DNA from: an uncultured Poribacteria bacterium
GTDB taxonomy: Bacteria > Poribacteria > WGA-4E > PCPOR2b
Assembly: GCA_958296125.1 (NCBI GenBank)
Contig: OY282444.1
Coordinates: forward strand, 3,505,623-3,569,622
Reading direction: 5' to 3'
Length of the DNA: 64,000 nt
Part shown: positions 1 through 7,838 of the stretch, one piece after another
Layout: each line of letters opens with the position of its first letter
How positions within the stretch are numbered: position 1 is the stretch's first letter
Position numbers and translations under genes: made by a program
The notes under the pieces: model-generated
Told to the model about the DNA's origin: nothing
What the model saw: the letters and a program-made list of their open reading frames with translations, nothing else
Databases searched by the model: none

Positions 1-1340
1 TCAATCTTAGTGAAAGACTCATTGTAACGCTCCAAATCAAATCCAATCCTCTCGGCAATTCGATTTATTGCGTTACCGATGCTTGCCTCCGCTACAGTCG
101 AAATTCCGGCGAGATTGTTCCTACCGCCATTGCTAGCAAAGCGGCTCGCGAGCAGAATTAACAACGGGAATTCTGGCGGCAGCTCTGAATCGGGGAACGT
201 AGTTGAAATTGTCCCTGTCTCAATCTCATCTGATATATGTTCATTATGGGATTCCAGCCAAGCTTCCCACCCCTCTTGATCAACGAGACTTTGACCTACA
301 AAAATATGCGAGGCAGCCATCTCTTCCTTCATAAAATTCCCAACTTCATCAACACAAGCTGCCGTAAGTTTGCTCAATCTCTCTATATTGACCAGATTCC
401 GAATTGCGACCCCCTTCTCTAGGAGTCTGTAAGCGTGTTGAGCGAGGATTGCTCGACTCGTTGGAGCAATCCCTTCGGGAATTGAAGCAACGACAAAACC
501 GAATCCGAGAAACAGGAGTTCACCCCAGTGGGTATTTTGATCTGGAAGCAGAAACGCTACGATAACCGCCACCCCTCCCAATATGCCCCCGGCAATTCGG
601 AAAGAGTCGTAAAAAAAACCCATCTGCACTTCCGCTTCGGTATCTAGGTCAACAATCGCAGGCGCACATTGGTCGGATTTGTTTATCTCCAATTGATCGC
701 CTATCCCAACAACGATTGCCCGCGCTTCGCCTTCAAGGACATACGTTCCAGCAAAGATCATATTACTCTGCTTTTCAGGTGGCAAGTCCGGTGTCGTAAT
801 CTCTTCGTCAGTTTTCTGTGCATACGTTGTTGTTCCAAATACCGGTGCTTCATCGACAACCAAAGCCTCAGCCTCAACAACGCGGGCATCAGCGGCAATA
901 TAGTCTCCTTCCTTCAGGAGCAACAGATCACCGGGCACAATCGCCGCAGGGGAAAGTTTGATAACGCGCTCATCTCGAATAACGGATACCCTGACCTCTA
1001 AATGCGTTCTAATAGACTGAAGCTGGTGGTGGGTTCTGCCAGCCTGAATGAATCGCCAGAGGACATGAAAACATAGGAGGGAGGAAAACACTAAGATCTC
1101 GTGGATCGCACGTTGGAAGTAGAAAAGCGTGCAGATAACAACGAACAGGAGAATGACCGTTGAATTGGTAAATTGCTTCAGTAAGAGAATGAAAAGCGAA
1201 CTTTCATGAGATCGCAGAATTTCGTTGATCCCATATTTGCTACTTTGGGCAGTTGCTTCCTTACTACTTAACCCACGTTCGAGGTCTGTCTTGAATTCGT
1301 GTAGAAGATGTGGAATTTTTTGGGTGTACCAATTCGACAT
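1..1340 (-). CDS. P-type ATPase-like protein with degenerate catalytic motifs (partial)
   Basis: The 5' part of a gene running off the left edge; the ATG is at 1340-1338 and about 446 codons are visible. Read on the minus strand, residues 13-32 resemble the N-terminal cation-ATPase domain (LERGLSSKEA...YGINEI). Hydrophobic segments follow, then an actuator-like stretch with VPGDLLLLKEGDYIAAD. An M4-like SIPEGI lies near residue 285. The architecture is that of P2-type cation pumps, but the signatures are altered. The actuator TGES position reads FGTT, and the phosphorylation loop reads CVDEVGNFM where the family has CSDKTGTLT. The aspartate (D331) remains, while the Lys and Thr that define DKTGT are lost. 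A nucleotide-domain-like stretch continues to the edge. I infer a non-pumping or divergent paralogue; the P-domain is outside the window. Confidence 0.75.
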   Translation of the reverse strand, partial: MSNWYTQKIPHLLHEFKTDLERGLSSKEATAQSSKYGINEILRSHESSLFILLLKQFTNSTVILLFVVICTLFYFQRAIHEILVFSSLLCFHVLWRFIQAGRTHHQLQSIRTHLEVRVSVIRDERVIKLSPAAIVPGDLLLLKEGDYIAADARVVEAEALVVDEAPVFGTTTYAQKTDEEITTPDLPPEKQSNMIFAGTYVLEGEARAIVVGIGDQLEINKSDQCAPAIVDLDTEAEVQMGFFYDSFRIAGGILGGVAVIVAFLLPDQNTHWGELLFLGFGFVVASIPEGIAPTSRAILAQHAYRLLEKGVAIRNLVNIERLSKLTAACVDEVGNFMKEEMAASHIFVGQSLVDQEGWEAWLESHNEHISDEIETGTISTTFPDSELPPEFPLLILLASRFASNGGRNNLAGISTVAEASIGNAINRIAERIGFDLERYNESFTKI

Positions 1341-1409
1341 GGTTCAAGATTCTTATCTGAAAACTTGGCTTGTCTGAAAACTTGGAAAGTATAGGAAATA
1401 GAGCGGCTA

Positions 1410-1450
1410 TTGACATACTCCCGCCCCCTAAAGGGTGGGGATTCTTACCT
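1410..1450 (-). repeat. IS200/IS605-type terminal hairpin, no transposase
   Basis: The plus strand reads TTGACATACTCCC, a C-rich/G-rich stem around a CTAAAG loop, then GGGGATTCTTACC. This is the layout of right ends of IS200/IS605 (tnpB-carrying) elements seen on the complementary strand. A second copy with a different stem lies at 22006-22043. No tnpA or tnpB is nearby, so it is a solo end or miniature derivative. Confidence 0.6.
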
Positions 1451-1524
1451 GTTCCTTTAGGGCTTGGAATTGTTCTATCAACAAAGTTAGCTCCTATTAC
1501 GCTGTTACGGTGTAATCGTATGTC

Positions 1525-1561
1525 TGAAAATAAAGAAAGCCTTGCCTAATGACGAGGCTTT
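1525..1561 (-). terminator. Rho-independent terminator of rplU-rpmA
   Basis: On the minus strand, AAAGCCT pairs with AGGCTTT (7 bp, 12-nt loop) and is followed by CTTTATTTT. It begins 30 bases after the rpmA stop. Confidence 0.65.
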
Positions 1562-1590
1562 CAATTTGACGAATCTGTTGGAATAAAGGG

Positions 1591-1857
1591 CTAGAAATCA
1601 GGGCGTTTCGAGTAAACGCTAACTTTTTTGCGGAATTTATCCTTCCGCTCAAACTTGACATAGCCATCAATCGTTGAGAAAAGGGTGTAATCGTTTCCGA
1701 CCCCAACGTTTTTTCCGGGGTGGAGGTGCGTGCCGCGCTGTCGGACCAGGATACTTCCAGCGGTCACAGTGCTCCCAGAAAACTGCTTAATCCCAAGCCG
1801 TTTACCGATACTATCTCGTCCATTGCTCGTGCTGCCGCCGCCTTTTTTATGAGCCAT
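1591..1857 (-). CDS. rpmA: 50S ribosomal protein L27
   Basis: An 88-residue protein beginning [16 protein letters not shown], the standard L27 start, with the conserved [15 protein letters not shown] core and a basic C-terminus. L27 reaches the peptidyl-transferase centre of the large ribosomal subunit through its N-terminal tail. The tail begins directly with MAHKK, with no Firmicutes-type cleaved leader. The frame stays open further upstream, but the MAHKK start is chosen because it matches the family exactly. The start overlaps the end of rplU by 11 bases, indicating translational coupling, and a hairpin terminator follows the stop. Length and sequence are ordinary for the family. Confidence 0.97.
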   Translation of the reverse strand: MAHKKGGGSTSNGRDSIGKRLGIKQFSGSTVTAGSILVRQRGTHLHPGKNVGVGNDYTLFSTIDGYVKFERKDKFRKKVSVYSKRPDF

Positions 1858-2200
1858 TTTCGTTTCCCTCCTCAGATGCGTGATTTCCATCTCGTATTTC
1901 AGTAATGCGTAATCGGGTGAATTGCTGCCGATGTCCAAGTTTCCGCTTATAGCCTTTACGCCTTTTCGATTTGAAAACGACAATTTTTTTGTCTTTACCT
2001 TGTTGCACAACTTCGCCGATAACGGCGGCATTTTCGAGGTATGGCGTGCCAACTTGCACGTTGCCGTCACCATCGCCTATAGCTAATATTTCTGATAGGG
2101 TCACTGCTTCACCGACAGGCGCGTCTAACTTTTCAATGTCAATTAGCGTATCCACCTGAACCCGATGCTGTTTCCCTCCCGAGGCAAATACAGCATACAT
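1847..2200 (-). CDS. rplU: 50S ribosomal protein L21
   Basis: A 117-residue protein starting [14 protein letters not shown], typical of L21, with the conserved [11 protein letters not shown] segment and the basic [20 protein letters not shown] stretch that contacts 23S rRNA. It is somewhat longer than the common length of about 103 because of a hydrophilic tail (residues 107-117), part of whose coding region overlaps the rpmA start. A consensus-like promoter at 2271-2299 lies just upstream, so rplU-rpmA can be transcribed independently of rng. The order rng-rplU-rpmA is common in bacteria. Confidence 0.97.
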   Translation of the reverse strand: MYAVFASGGKQHRVQVDTLIDIEKLDAPVGEAVTLSEILAIGDGDGNVQVGTPYLENAAVIGEVVQQGKDKKIVVFKSKRRKGYKRKLGHRQQFTRLRITEIRDGNHASEEGNENGS

Positions 2201-2270
2201 CTTTTTTTCTCCTTAAAGAATCTGTGTAGTGCTCGCGTCCCCCTCAAAGGCAGCGAAGACGCAAGCAAAA

Positions 2271-2299
2271 AGTATAACAAAAATTCTCTTAACAGTCAA
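2271..2299 (-). promoter_or_regulatory. Sigma-70-type promoter for rplU-rpmA
   Basis: On the minus strand, TTGACT and TATACT are separated by 17 bases. The elements sit between the rng stop and the rplU start, about 70 bases upstream of the latter. Confidence 0.6.
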
Positions 2300-2301
2300 T
2301 A

Positions 2302-3849
2302 CTAATTCAAATAAATCTCGCGATTAGAACCCTCTGCAAAGATTTGATAATCCTCAAGATGTATATCTGCATCCCCTTGCAGCCGAATCTGTAGATTCAT
2401 TGATTTTTCAAGTTGTCCCAATCTACTGGCTTTATTGTCAAGCAAATGGGATACGATGTGTTCATTTGCAACCACCCTCAACCTGCTCTTCCGCGATTTC
2501 CGATGAGCTTTTTTGATAGATCGCAGCAGATCAATCGTAATTGTATCGGTGGAGAGGACTGAGCCGTGTCCATCGCAGTAGGGGCAAGATTCAGTGAGAA
2601 CGGTTGCCAAGCTGGGGCGGGTCCGCTGCCGTGTCATCTCGACAAGCCCAAGCTCGGATATGTGTAAAAGGTTGGTTCGGGCCCGATCTTTGTCTAACGC
2701 TTGCTGCAACAACTTATAGACCTTCCGTCGATGCTCGGGGTCATCCATATCGATAAAATCGATGACGATAATGCCCCCAAGGTCTCTGAGGCGAATCTGT
2801 CTGACCACTTCCTCAACAGCCTCTAGGTTTGCGCTCAAGATGGTATTATCAGGGTCTCTTTTCCCGACAAATTTCCCTGTGTTGACATCAATAGAGACCA
2901 TCGCTTCCGTCTGTTGAATAACGAGATAGCCACCACATTTGAGCCAGATTTTTTCACTAAGCGCGTTTTTGAGCTCTTTATCAATACCGTAGGACTCAAA
3001 GATAGGGGTTGATTTATCATAGAGCTTGATCTGTGAACTCGGTTCCGAAACAGAAGATGAGAGATAGTCCATCGCTTCCTGATACTGTTCTTTGGAATCG
3101 ATGACAAACCGTGTCACTTCACTGGTGAACGCATCGCGAATGACCCGGACAATAAAGCTGTGTTCTTTATGGACAAGACTCGGAGCGGGCAGCTTCTCAG
3201 CTTGTTTAACAATCCGCTTCCATTGTCCAACAAGGTACTGAATCTCTGCGGTAAAGTCCGCTTCACTTTTTCCTTCAGCGGAAGTTCGGATAATAAACCC
3301 GCCCTCGATATTAGTGCGGATTGACTCGGCAATCCCCCTCAGACGCTGCCTTTCTTCCGCTGACTCAATCCGTCGAGAGACACCGATGTTCGACGCGGTG
3401 GGTAGATAGACGACATACCGCCCAGGCAGTGTGATACAGGTGGTCACCCGGGACCCCTTTGTACCAATCGGCTCTTTGCCAACCTGCACTAGAATTTCTT
3501 GGTTTGGGTGGATGAGGTCGCTGATGGAATGCGAATACCCCCTGCCAGGCTTGGGTGAATTGGTTGAATTTCTATTCAGATCCAGTTTCGCGGAATCTCC
3601 GTTGGAGCTATCTTCTTCCAAATCGCGAATGATATCCGAAATATGCAGAAAAGCGTGTCGTTCCAATCCAATATTAACAAAGGCAATCTGCATTCCGGGC
3701 AGGACGTTTTCTACGCGTCCTTTATAAGTGTTGTTAAGCGTATGCTCATCATTTTTGCGTTCAATATCAATCTCGGTCAGAACGCTATCTTCAAGTATCG
3801 CACATCGCGTTTCATATTCATCGTCAGAGATGATAATCTCTTTTTCCAT
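2302..3849 (-). CDS. rng: Ribonuclease G/E family endoribonuclease
   Basis: A 515-residue single-strand endoribonuclease of the RNase E/G family, involved in rRNA maturation and mRNA decay. The ATG at 3849 is chosen because GGAGG lies 5 bases upstream; the frame is open further but lacks a better signal. An N-terminal S1-like region contains YKGRVENVLPGMQIAFVNIG, followed by GTKGSRVTT. The DNase I-like catalytic part has MVSIDVNTGKFVG and GIIVIDFIDM, which carry the family's two metal-binding Asp residues. CPYCDGHG supplies the zinc-link cysteines. There is no long RNase E-type disordered C-terminal scaffold, so RNase G is the better name. It lies upstream of rplU-rpmA on the same strand. Confidence 0.93.
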   Translation of the reverse strand: MEKEIIISDDEYETRCAILEDSVLTEIDIERKNDEHTLNNTYKGRVENVLPGMQIAFVNIGLERHAFLHISDIIRDLEEDSSNGDSAKLDLNRNSTNSPKPGRGYSHSISDLIHPNQEILVQVGKEPIGTKGSRVTTCITLPGRYVVYLPTASNIGVSRRIESAEERQRLRGIAESIRTNIEGGFIIRTSAEGKSEADFTAEIQYLVGQWKRIVKQAEKLPAPSLVHKEHSFIVRVIRDAFTSEVTRFVIDSKEQYQEAMDYLSSSVSEPSSQIKLYDKSTPIFESYGIDKELKNALSEKIWLKCGGYLVIQQTEAMVSIDVNTGKFVGKRDPDNTILSANLEAVEEVVRQIRLRDLGGIIVIDFIDMDDPEHRRKVYKLLQQALDKDRARTNLLHISELGLVEMTRQRTRPSLATVLTESCPYCDGHGSVLSTDTITIDLLRSIKKAHRKSRKSRLRVVANEHIVSHLLDNKASRLGQLEKSMNLQIRLQGDADIHLEDYQIFAEGSNREIYLN

Positions 3850-4127
3850 TGTCGCCTCCGGTCTTAAGTTCAAGAACTCGGTCACAAAACTCACAACTCA
3901 TCTATCTATGGAGGCAACGAACAAAACAATCAAGTTTAGAAAAAAGCAATCTTTTAATCGATAATGGTAATCCGTATGCTTTTGCATTGTCCGGGAGTAT
4001 CGCACAATATTGTCCCGGTGTAAGACCTACGACAGATACAGTTTCACCCTTTTCTTTTTCGTTGTTACTGTACTATCATTATATTCGTGACAATCTTCAC
4101 CATGACTGCACCGTGAATCCACGATTG

Positions 4128-4157
4128 TGTAGGGAACGCAAATCTGTGTTCCCTACA
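4128..4157. repeat. Perfect hairpin, 10-bp stem
   Basis: TGTAGGGAAC and GTTCCCTACA form a perfect inverted repeat around a 10-nt loop. No U-tract follows on either strand, so it is better read as a palindromic repeat than a terminator. Confidence 0.6.
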
Positions 4158-4170
4158 TCCCCTAGTCTCG

Positions 4171-4213
4171 CCTGCCTGCCTGCCCCGTTCGCGGGGCCCG
4201 GTCTCGGAACGGA
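4171..4213. repeat. Dispersed palindromic repeat (CGTTCGCGGGG family)
   Basis: Contains CCTGCCTGCCCCGTTCGCGG followed by GGTCTCGGAACGG. The same modules occur at 22139-22182, 40956-41010, 41136-41192 and 52901-52930. Confidence 0.6.
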
Positions 4214-4324
4214 GGCACGGACGCTCCCCAAATTGTGTGACTGCCATCTGAAGTGCGTAACTCCTAAATTATTGAAAATATGGTAAGCATTTGAAAATTA
4301 AAAGATTAAATGGGCATGCGTACT

Positions 4325-4425
4325 ATCACTAAATGCGTGAGAAAACCGCATAAGCACTAAAAGTGCCACGTCGTTAGAAGCAGGGATATGTTCGCGCTAG
4401 AGCGAAAATGCTATTCCCACGGCAT
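4325..4425 (+). mobile_element. Possible remnant of an IS200/IS605 right end
   Basis: The stretch contains AAACCGCATAAGCACTAAAA, GTGCCACGTCGTTAGAAGCA and then a TTCGC/GCGAA hairpin with ATTCCCA. This resembles the region after tnpB, where the omega-RNA scaffold and right end overlap. The hairpin module CGCTAGAGCGAAA has a near match, CGCTAAAGCGAAA, at 22409-22421. No tnpB coding remnant is visible, so this is tentative. Confidence 0.35.
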
Positions 4426-4477
4426 TCCTCACCGGTTATCTGCTAGTACACCTTTCCGACCTGATTTAATTAGAACC

Positions 4478-6052
4478 TTAACTTTGTTCGCGCGGAGTCA
4501 TTGTGACCACTGGTATAATCAATTCTCCCGTCGAGATGCCTCCATGTTGGAACCCCCCTCGGAACTGGCGGGTATATTCATTGAATTGATTAGGGTAAAC
4601 GAAGTAATAATCTTCTTTTGCGATAATGTAGTTTTTACTTGAGTTTTCGGCAGGTAATCTATACCGTCTGGGATCATTGATATAAATGGCGTGATTCGTA
4701 TCACACCCTAAATTGGTGCCAACTTTGAAACGAAGACTTGTAGAGGTTTCGCGGTTCCCATACGCCCTCGATGGTCGATTACAGAGAACCGACCCGTGAT
4801 CTGATGTGAGAACGATAACGGCATTCTGATTCGAGATAATTTTTAAAATCTCGAAAAGTGCCGAGTGAGCGAACCACGATTTCGCCAAAGATTGAAAGGC
4901 GGATTCATCCGGGGCAATCTGTTGAAGAATCTCTGACTGCGAACGTTGATGCGTTAACATATCAATGAAATTAACGACCAAAGCGGATAGGCTGATCCGA
5001 TCAAATGAAGAGACTTGACGTATAAACTCATTGCCGCCTTTGATATCAAAAATCTTAAAATACTTTAATCCCGGTTTAAGCTTGAGCCCGGCACGTTGGA
5101 GTTGGAGTTGGAGGAGGTACCTTTCATAACGGTTCGTGCTGGTTTCGTCCTCAGCATTCTCTTGCCAATACTGTGGAAATCTTTCCGCAATCTCTTGTGG
5201 AAACAGACCACTAAAAACTGCATTACGCGAGTAGAGCGTTGCACTGGGTAAAATTGAAAAATAGTAATCCCTATCGATATAGAAATAGGGTTGGAGCACA
5301 GGTTCGATTGCTATCCAATGATCCAGTCTTAGACAATCAACGACAATCAAATACACTTGGCGTTCTTGGCGCAGATGAGGGATAACAAATTTATCGACAA
5401 CATCGACAGACAGGATCGGGGAATCCTCGCCTTGTAACCAGCGGAGATAGTTTTCCTGCACATAATTGGAGAATAAAGCATTACACTCTTTTTTCTGCTC
5501 TAAATGTGTTTCTTCAAGCCCTGTTTGTGCCAAGCGATCAAACTCAAGATCCCATTCAAGCAATTTCAGATAGATTTCTATCCATTTCCGCCAGTCTGGC
5601 CCTGCGTCCTTGCTAGCGCGGATCTGATTAAAATCGTGGGTATAGTTGCGTGGCACCTGCGCTTCAATGATTTTGGTCTGATCCAGGACACGCTTCAAGG
5701 TCGAAGCAATTTGAGCGACACCGATGGGCTTCACCAAAAAGTCGCTAATCCGTTTTCCTAGCGCCTCATCGATTAACCGATCTTCGCTGCCTTGTGTAAT
5801 CATAATCACCGGTAAGATAGGGTTAATCTCACGGATTCGATCAAGCGTTGTCATCCCATCCTGCCCTGGCATGACCTGATCAAGCAAAACGGCATCGTAG
5901 TGGGATTCCTTGAGTAACGAAATGGCATCCGCCCCATTGGAAACCGGTGTAACTGCGTAAGACTTTTCGCGGAGCAACAGAATGTGGGGTTTCAGTGCAT
6001 CAATTTCATCATCAACCCATAGGATTTTACGCGTTATGTTTTGCGCTAACAC
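4478..6052 (-). CDS. porX: PorX-like response regulator with PglZ phosphatase-superfamily domain
   Basis: 524 residues with GTG start (AAGGGGGG just upstream). Residues 1-125 are a receiver domain: acidic pair D14/D15, phospho-acceptor D58 in AVLLDQVMPG, T86 and K108 in FLVKP. A linker precedes a PglZ/alkaline-phosphatase-superfamily domain at about 215-520. Its metal-ligand pattern looks complete: D239 (VVDCLRLDHW), T272 (PSATLYSRN), D364/H368 (NFIDMLTHQR), D418/H419 (TSDHGS) and H503 (FQHGGIS). This architecture defines PorX, which in Bacteroidetes regulates type IX secretion and whose PglZ domain is reported to act on oligonucleotides. The start lies inside the 3' end of the kinase gene (26-base overlap), so the pair is co-translated. 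The role here is inferred. Confidence 0.88.
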   Translation of the reverse strand: MLAQNITRKILWVDDEIDALKPHILLLREKSYAVTPVSNGADAISLLKESHYDAVLLDQVMPGQDGMTTLDRIREINPILPVIMITQGSEDRLIDEALGKRISDFLVKPIGVAQIASTLKRVLDQTKIIEAQVPRNYTHDFNQIRASKDAGPDWRKWIEIYLKLLEWDLEFDRLAQTGLEETHLEQKKECNALFSNYVQENYLRWLQGEDSPILSVDVVDKFVIPHLRQERQVYLIVVDCLRLDHWIAIEPVLQPYFYIDRDYYFSILPSATLYSRNAVFSGLFPQEIAERFPQYWQENAEDETSTNRYERYLLQLQLQRAGLKLKPGLKYFKIFDIKGGNEFIRQVSSFDRISLSALVVNFIDMLTHQRSQSEILQQIAPDESAFQSLAKSWFAHSALFEILKIISNQNAVIVLTSDHGSVLCNRPSRAYGNRETSTSLRFKVGTNLGCDTNHAIYINDPRRYRLPAENSSKNYIIAKEDYYFVYPNQFNEYTRQFRGGFQHGGISTGELIIPVVTMTPREQS

Positions 6053-7613
6053 CTCGCCCCCCTTTCTCTCTCTCCTTAAATCTCATCTGGAAGAAATTAT
6101 AAAGTGAAATGTGCTTCAACAGTTTCGATGCTTTACCAGTCCCAGCGGTTTCCACGGGCAATACAATCTCGAAGGTTGTCCCCTGTGAGCTGGTCTCAAT
6201 GAGTCGAATCTGCCCATGATGATACGCTTCAACGATCCGTTTAACAAGCGTCAAACCAAGTCCCCATCCATGTTTCTTCGTTGTCACCCCCGGACGGAAG
6301 ATTTTATTCCGATTTTTCCGGGCAACTCCCTTTCCGTTATCTTTGTATAGGATGACAATCTGATGTCCCCTCGGATGGAGCCGTGGATCGATTTGGATGA
6401 CACCATTTTCCTTATCTATGGCATCAAGTGAATTCCGGATCAGGTTTTCAAAAACCCACTGTAGTAAATCTGCATTTGCTACAATTTCGGGAAGTTCACG
6501 GTCAACCACGCGCAATTCAACCTGTTTACTGAGATTTGGCAAACGCTTTTGAAAATAGGCAACAGCATCACCGATAACCGTGTTAATGTCGATAGGGGTT
6601 TGCTGTGGATACGAGCCAATCTTGCCAAAACGTTCTGTAATACGCTGGAGTCGAGCGAGATCGCTCTGCATATTTGCATAAATTTCGGCGGTGGTATCAT
6701 CTCCCCGCTGCTTGTCCAACTCCATCGATAACTCAACCCATCCCATCAGGGATGAAATCGGTGTGCCGAGTTGATGCGCGGTTTCCTTCGCAAGTCCCCC
6801 CCAAATTGATGCCTGTTCAAAGGTTTTAATTCGTCGATAGCTCAAAAAGCCGACAATCAAGATGGTCGAAAACACAGCGACCAATACGATGGGCATAATG
6901 AAGATGCCGTAGTCAGGGATTACCTCGTGATACAGATAGCCCTGAAGGGAACCGGGGTTGGTTTGCAGTAGCGTGTACCGCCCCACGGCTTTGGAATTTT
7001 GAACAAACCGCTTTGCTCGTTCGTATTGCTTCGGCGTAGCGGTCTGTGCTGTGAGCAATTCATCCCAGATTCTCCACTGCCGTGGATTATCCTCTGAATC
7101 CGTCATGACAAAGGGCAGTCGATCTATTGCATTTGCGTCCGCCTCGCCGTGATAGAAATACCCATCAATCAGGAAATTATGGAGCGGTTTTGGGGTTTCG
7201 TCCTGCTGCATCCGATTGAGAATTTTATTGAGTTTTGATTGCTCAGCATCAGAGAGCGGAATGCCATCAGTAATCTTGTTTTCAATGGGCTTATCGCTGA
7301 GATTTTTAGCGATTTGGGCTTGACCGTCGGCATCCGTGATGATGAATGAGAGCCGGCTTTCAGTCAACAACTCCTCCTTAATAATCTGGCTCAACTGGTC
7401 TCGGAGTTGTCTATCGTTGATACTTGGAAGCAAAGCCTCAAGGTTCGCCAATGGCTCCACCTGCTTCTCGAAAACTTTATTGTGTTGGAGAAGCTGCCGG
7501 GTGTAATACACAAAGGCAAGCGAAAGGATCAGCAGCCCAACAATGAAACAGGTAAGCAAGAAATTGGAGGCAGCGTAGCCGGTAGGTACAGTCCTCTGAC
7601 GTTTGAAAAACAT
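6027..7613 (-). CDS. porY: PorY-like sensor histidine kinase
   Basis: A membrane histidine kinase of 528 residues from the ATG at 7613; a GTG at 7634 would add 7. TM1 spans about residues 16-38. A periplasmic sensor of about 200 residues follows, then TM2 (about 236-259). The dimerisation box is KETAHQLGTPISSL with H280. The ATPase part has the N-box around N390 (FENLIRNSLDA), DNGKG at 425-429 and GWGLGL at 449-454. The ETAHQLGTPISSLMGW box is of the kind seen in Bacteroidetes PorY-type kinases. It overlaps and precedes the PorX-like gene, which strongly suggests it phosphorylates that regulator. A consensus-like promoter lies at 7671-7700. Confidence 0.85.
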   Translation of the reverse strand: MFFKRQRTVPTGYAASNFLLTCFIVGLLILSLAFVYYTRQLLQHNKVFEKQVEPLANLEALLPSINDRQLRDQLSQIIKEELLTESRLSFIITDADGQAQIAKNLSDKPIENKITDGIPLSDAEQSKLNKILNRMQQDETPKPLHNFLIDGYFYHGEADANAIDRLPFVMTDSEDNPRQWRIWDELLTAQTATPKQYERAKRFVQNSKAVGRYTLLQTNPGSLQGYLYHEVIPDYGIFIMPIVLVAVFSTILIVGFLSYRRIKTFEQASIWGGLAKETAHQLGTPISSLMGWVELSMELDKQRGDDTTAEIYANMQSDLARLQRITERFGKIGSYPQQTPIDINTVIGDAVAYFQKRLPNLSKQVELRVVDRELPEIVANADLLQWVFENLIRNSLDAIDKENGVIQIDPRLHPRGHQIVILYKDNGKGVARKNRNKIFRPGVTTKKHGWGLGLTLVKRIVEAYHHGQIRLIETSSQGTTFEIVLPVETAGTGKASKLLKHISLYNFFQMRFKEREKGGRGVSAKHNA

Positions 7614-7670
7614 CTGTGTGCCCCAATCAAGCACGGCAAAAACTTATGCACGCACCAAATAATTGATACT

Positions 7671-7700
7671 ATTGTATCAGACAACATACCGTAAAGTCAA
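7671..7700 (-). promoter_or_regulatory. Promoter of the porY-porX operon
   Basis: On the minus strand, TTGACT and TACAAT are 18 bases apart, about 60 bases upstream of the kinase ATG. It is divergent from the promoter at 7731-7760. Confidence 0.55.
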
Positions 7701-7730
7701 GCACTCGTTTGGGTCATTCCAAAAACAGGC

Positions 7731-7760
7731 TTGACATAGCCTTGCGGATTCTTTTATAAT
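7731..7760 (+). promoter_or_regulatory. Consensus sigma-70-type promoter for the lipoprotein gene
   Basis: TTGACA and TATAAT are perfect hexamers with an 18-base spacer, about 80 bases upstream of the GTG start at 7839. It lies back to back with the porY promoter, so the short interval could be a shared control region. Confidence 0.7.
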
Positions 7761-7838
7761 CAACTTCAACTTGAGGGAAAAGCAAAAATCAGTCGTTCAT
7801 AGTATCGTAATCTTATTTTTTTCATACAAGGAGATTCT

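Larger units (their letters stand above)
3850..4477. other. Gene-free repeat-bearing interval between rng and the porX-like gene
   Basis: 628 bases between two minus-strand genes. I see no supportable coding region. It holds a 10-bp perfect hairpin (4128-4157), a copy of the CGTTCGCGGGG-type palindromic repeat (4171-4213) and a stretch resembling an IS200/IS605 right end (about 4325-4425). Short open frames here lack ribosome-binding sites and similarity. Confidence 0.6.

Noticed and set aside
1720-1905. Plus-strand frame opposite rpmA
   Set aside because: Antisense shadow of the ribosomal protein gene.
4388-4642. 84-codon plus-strand frame
   Set aside because: Its 3' half lies antisense to the end of the porX-like gene and its 5' half is in the putative IS end; no supporting features.
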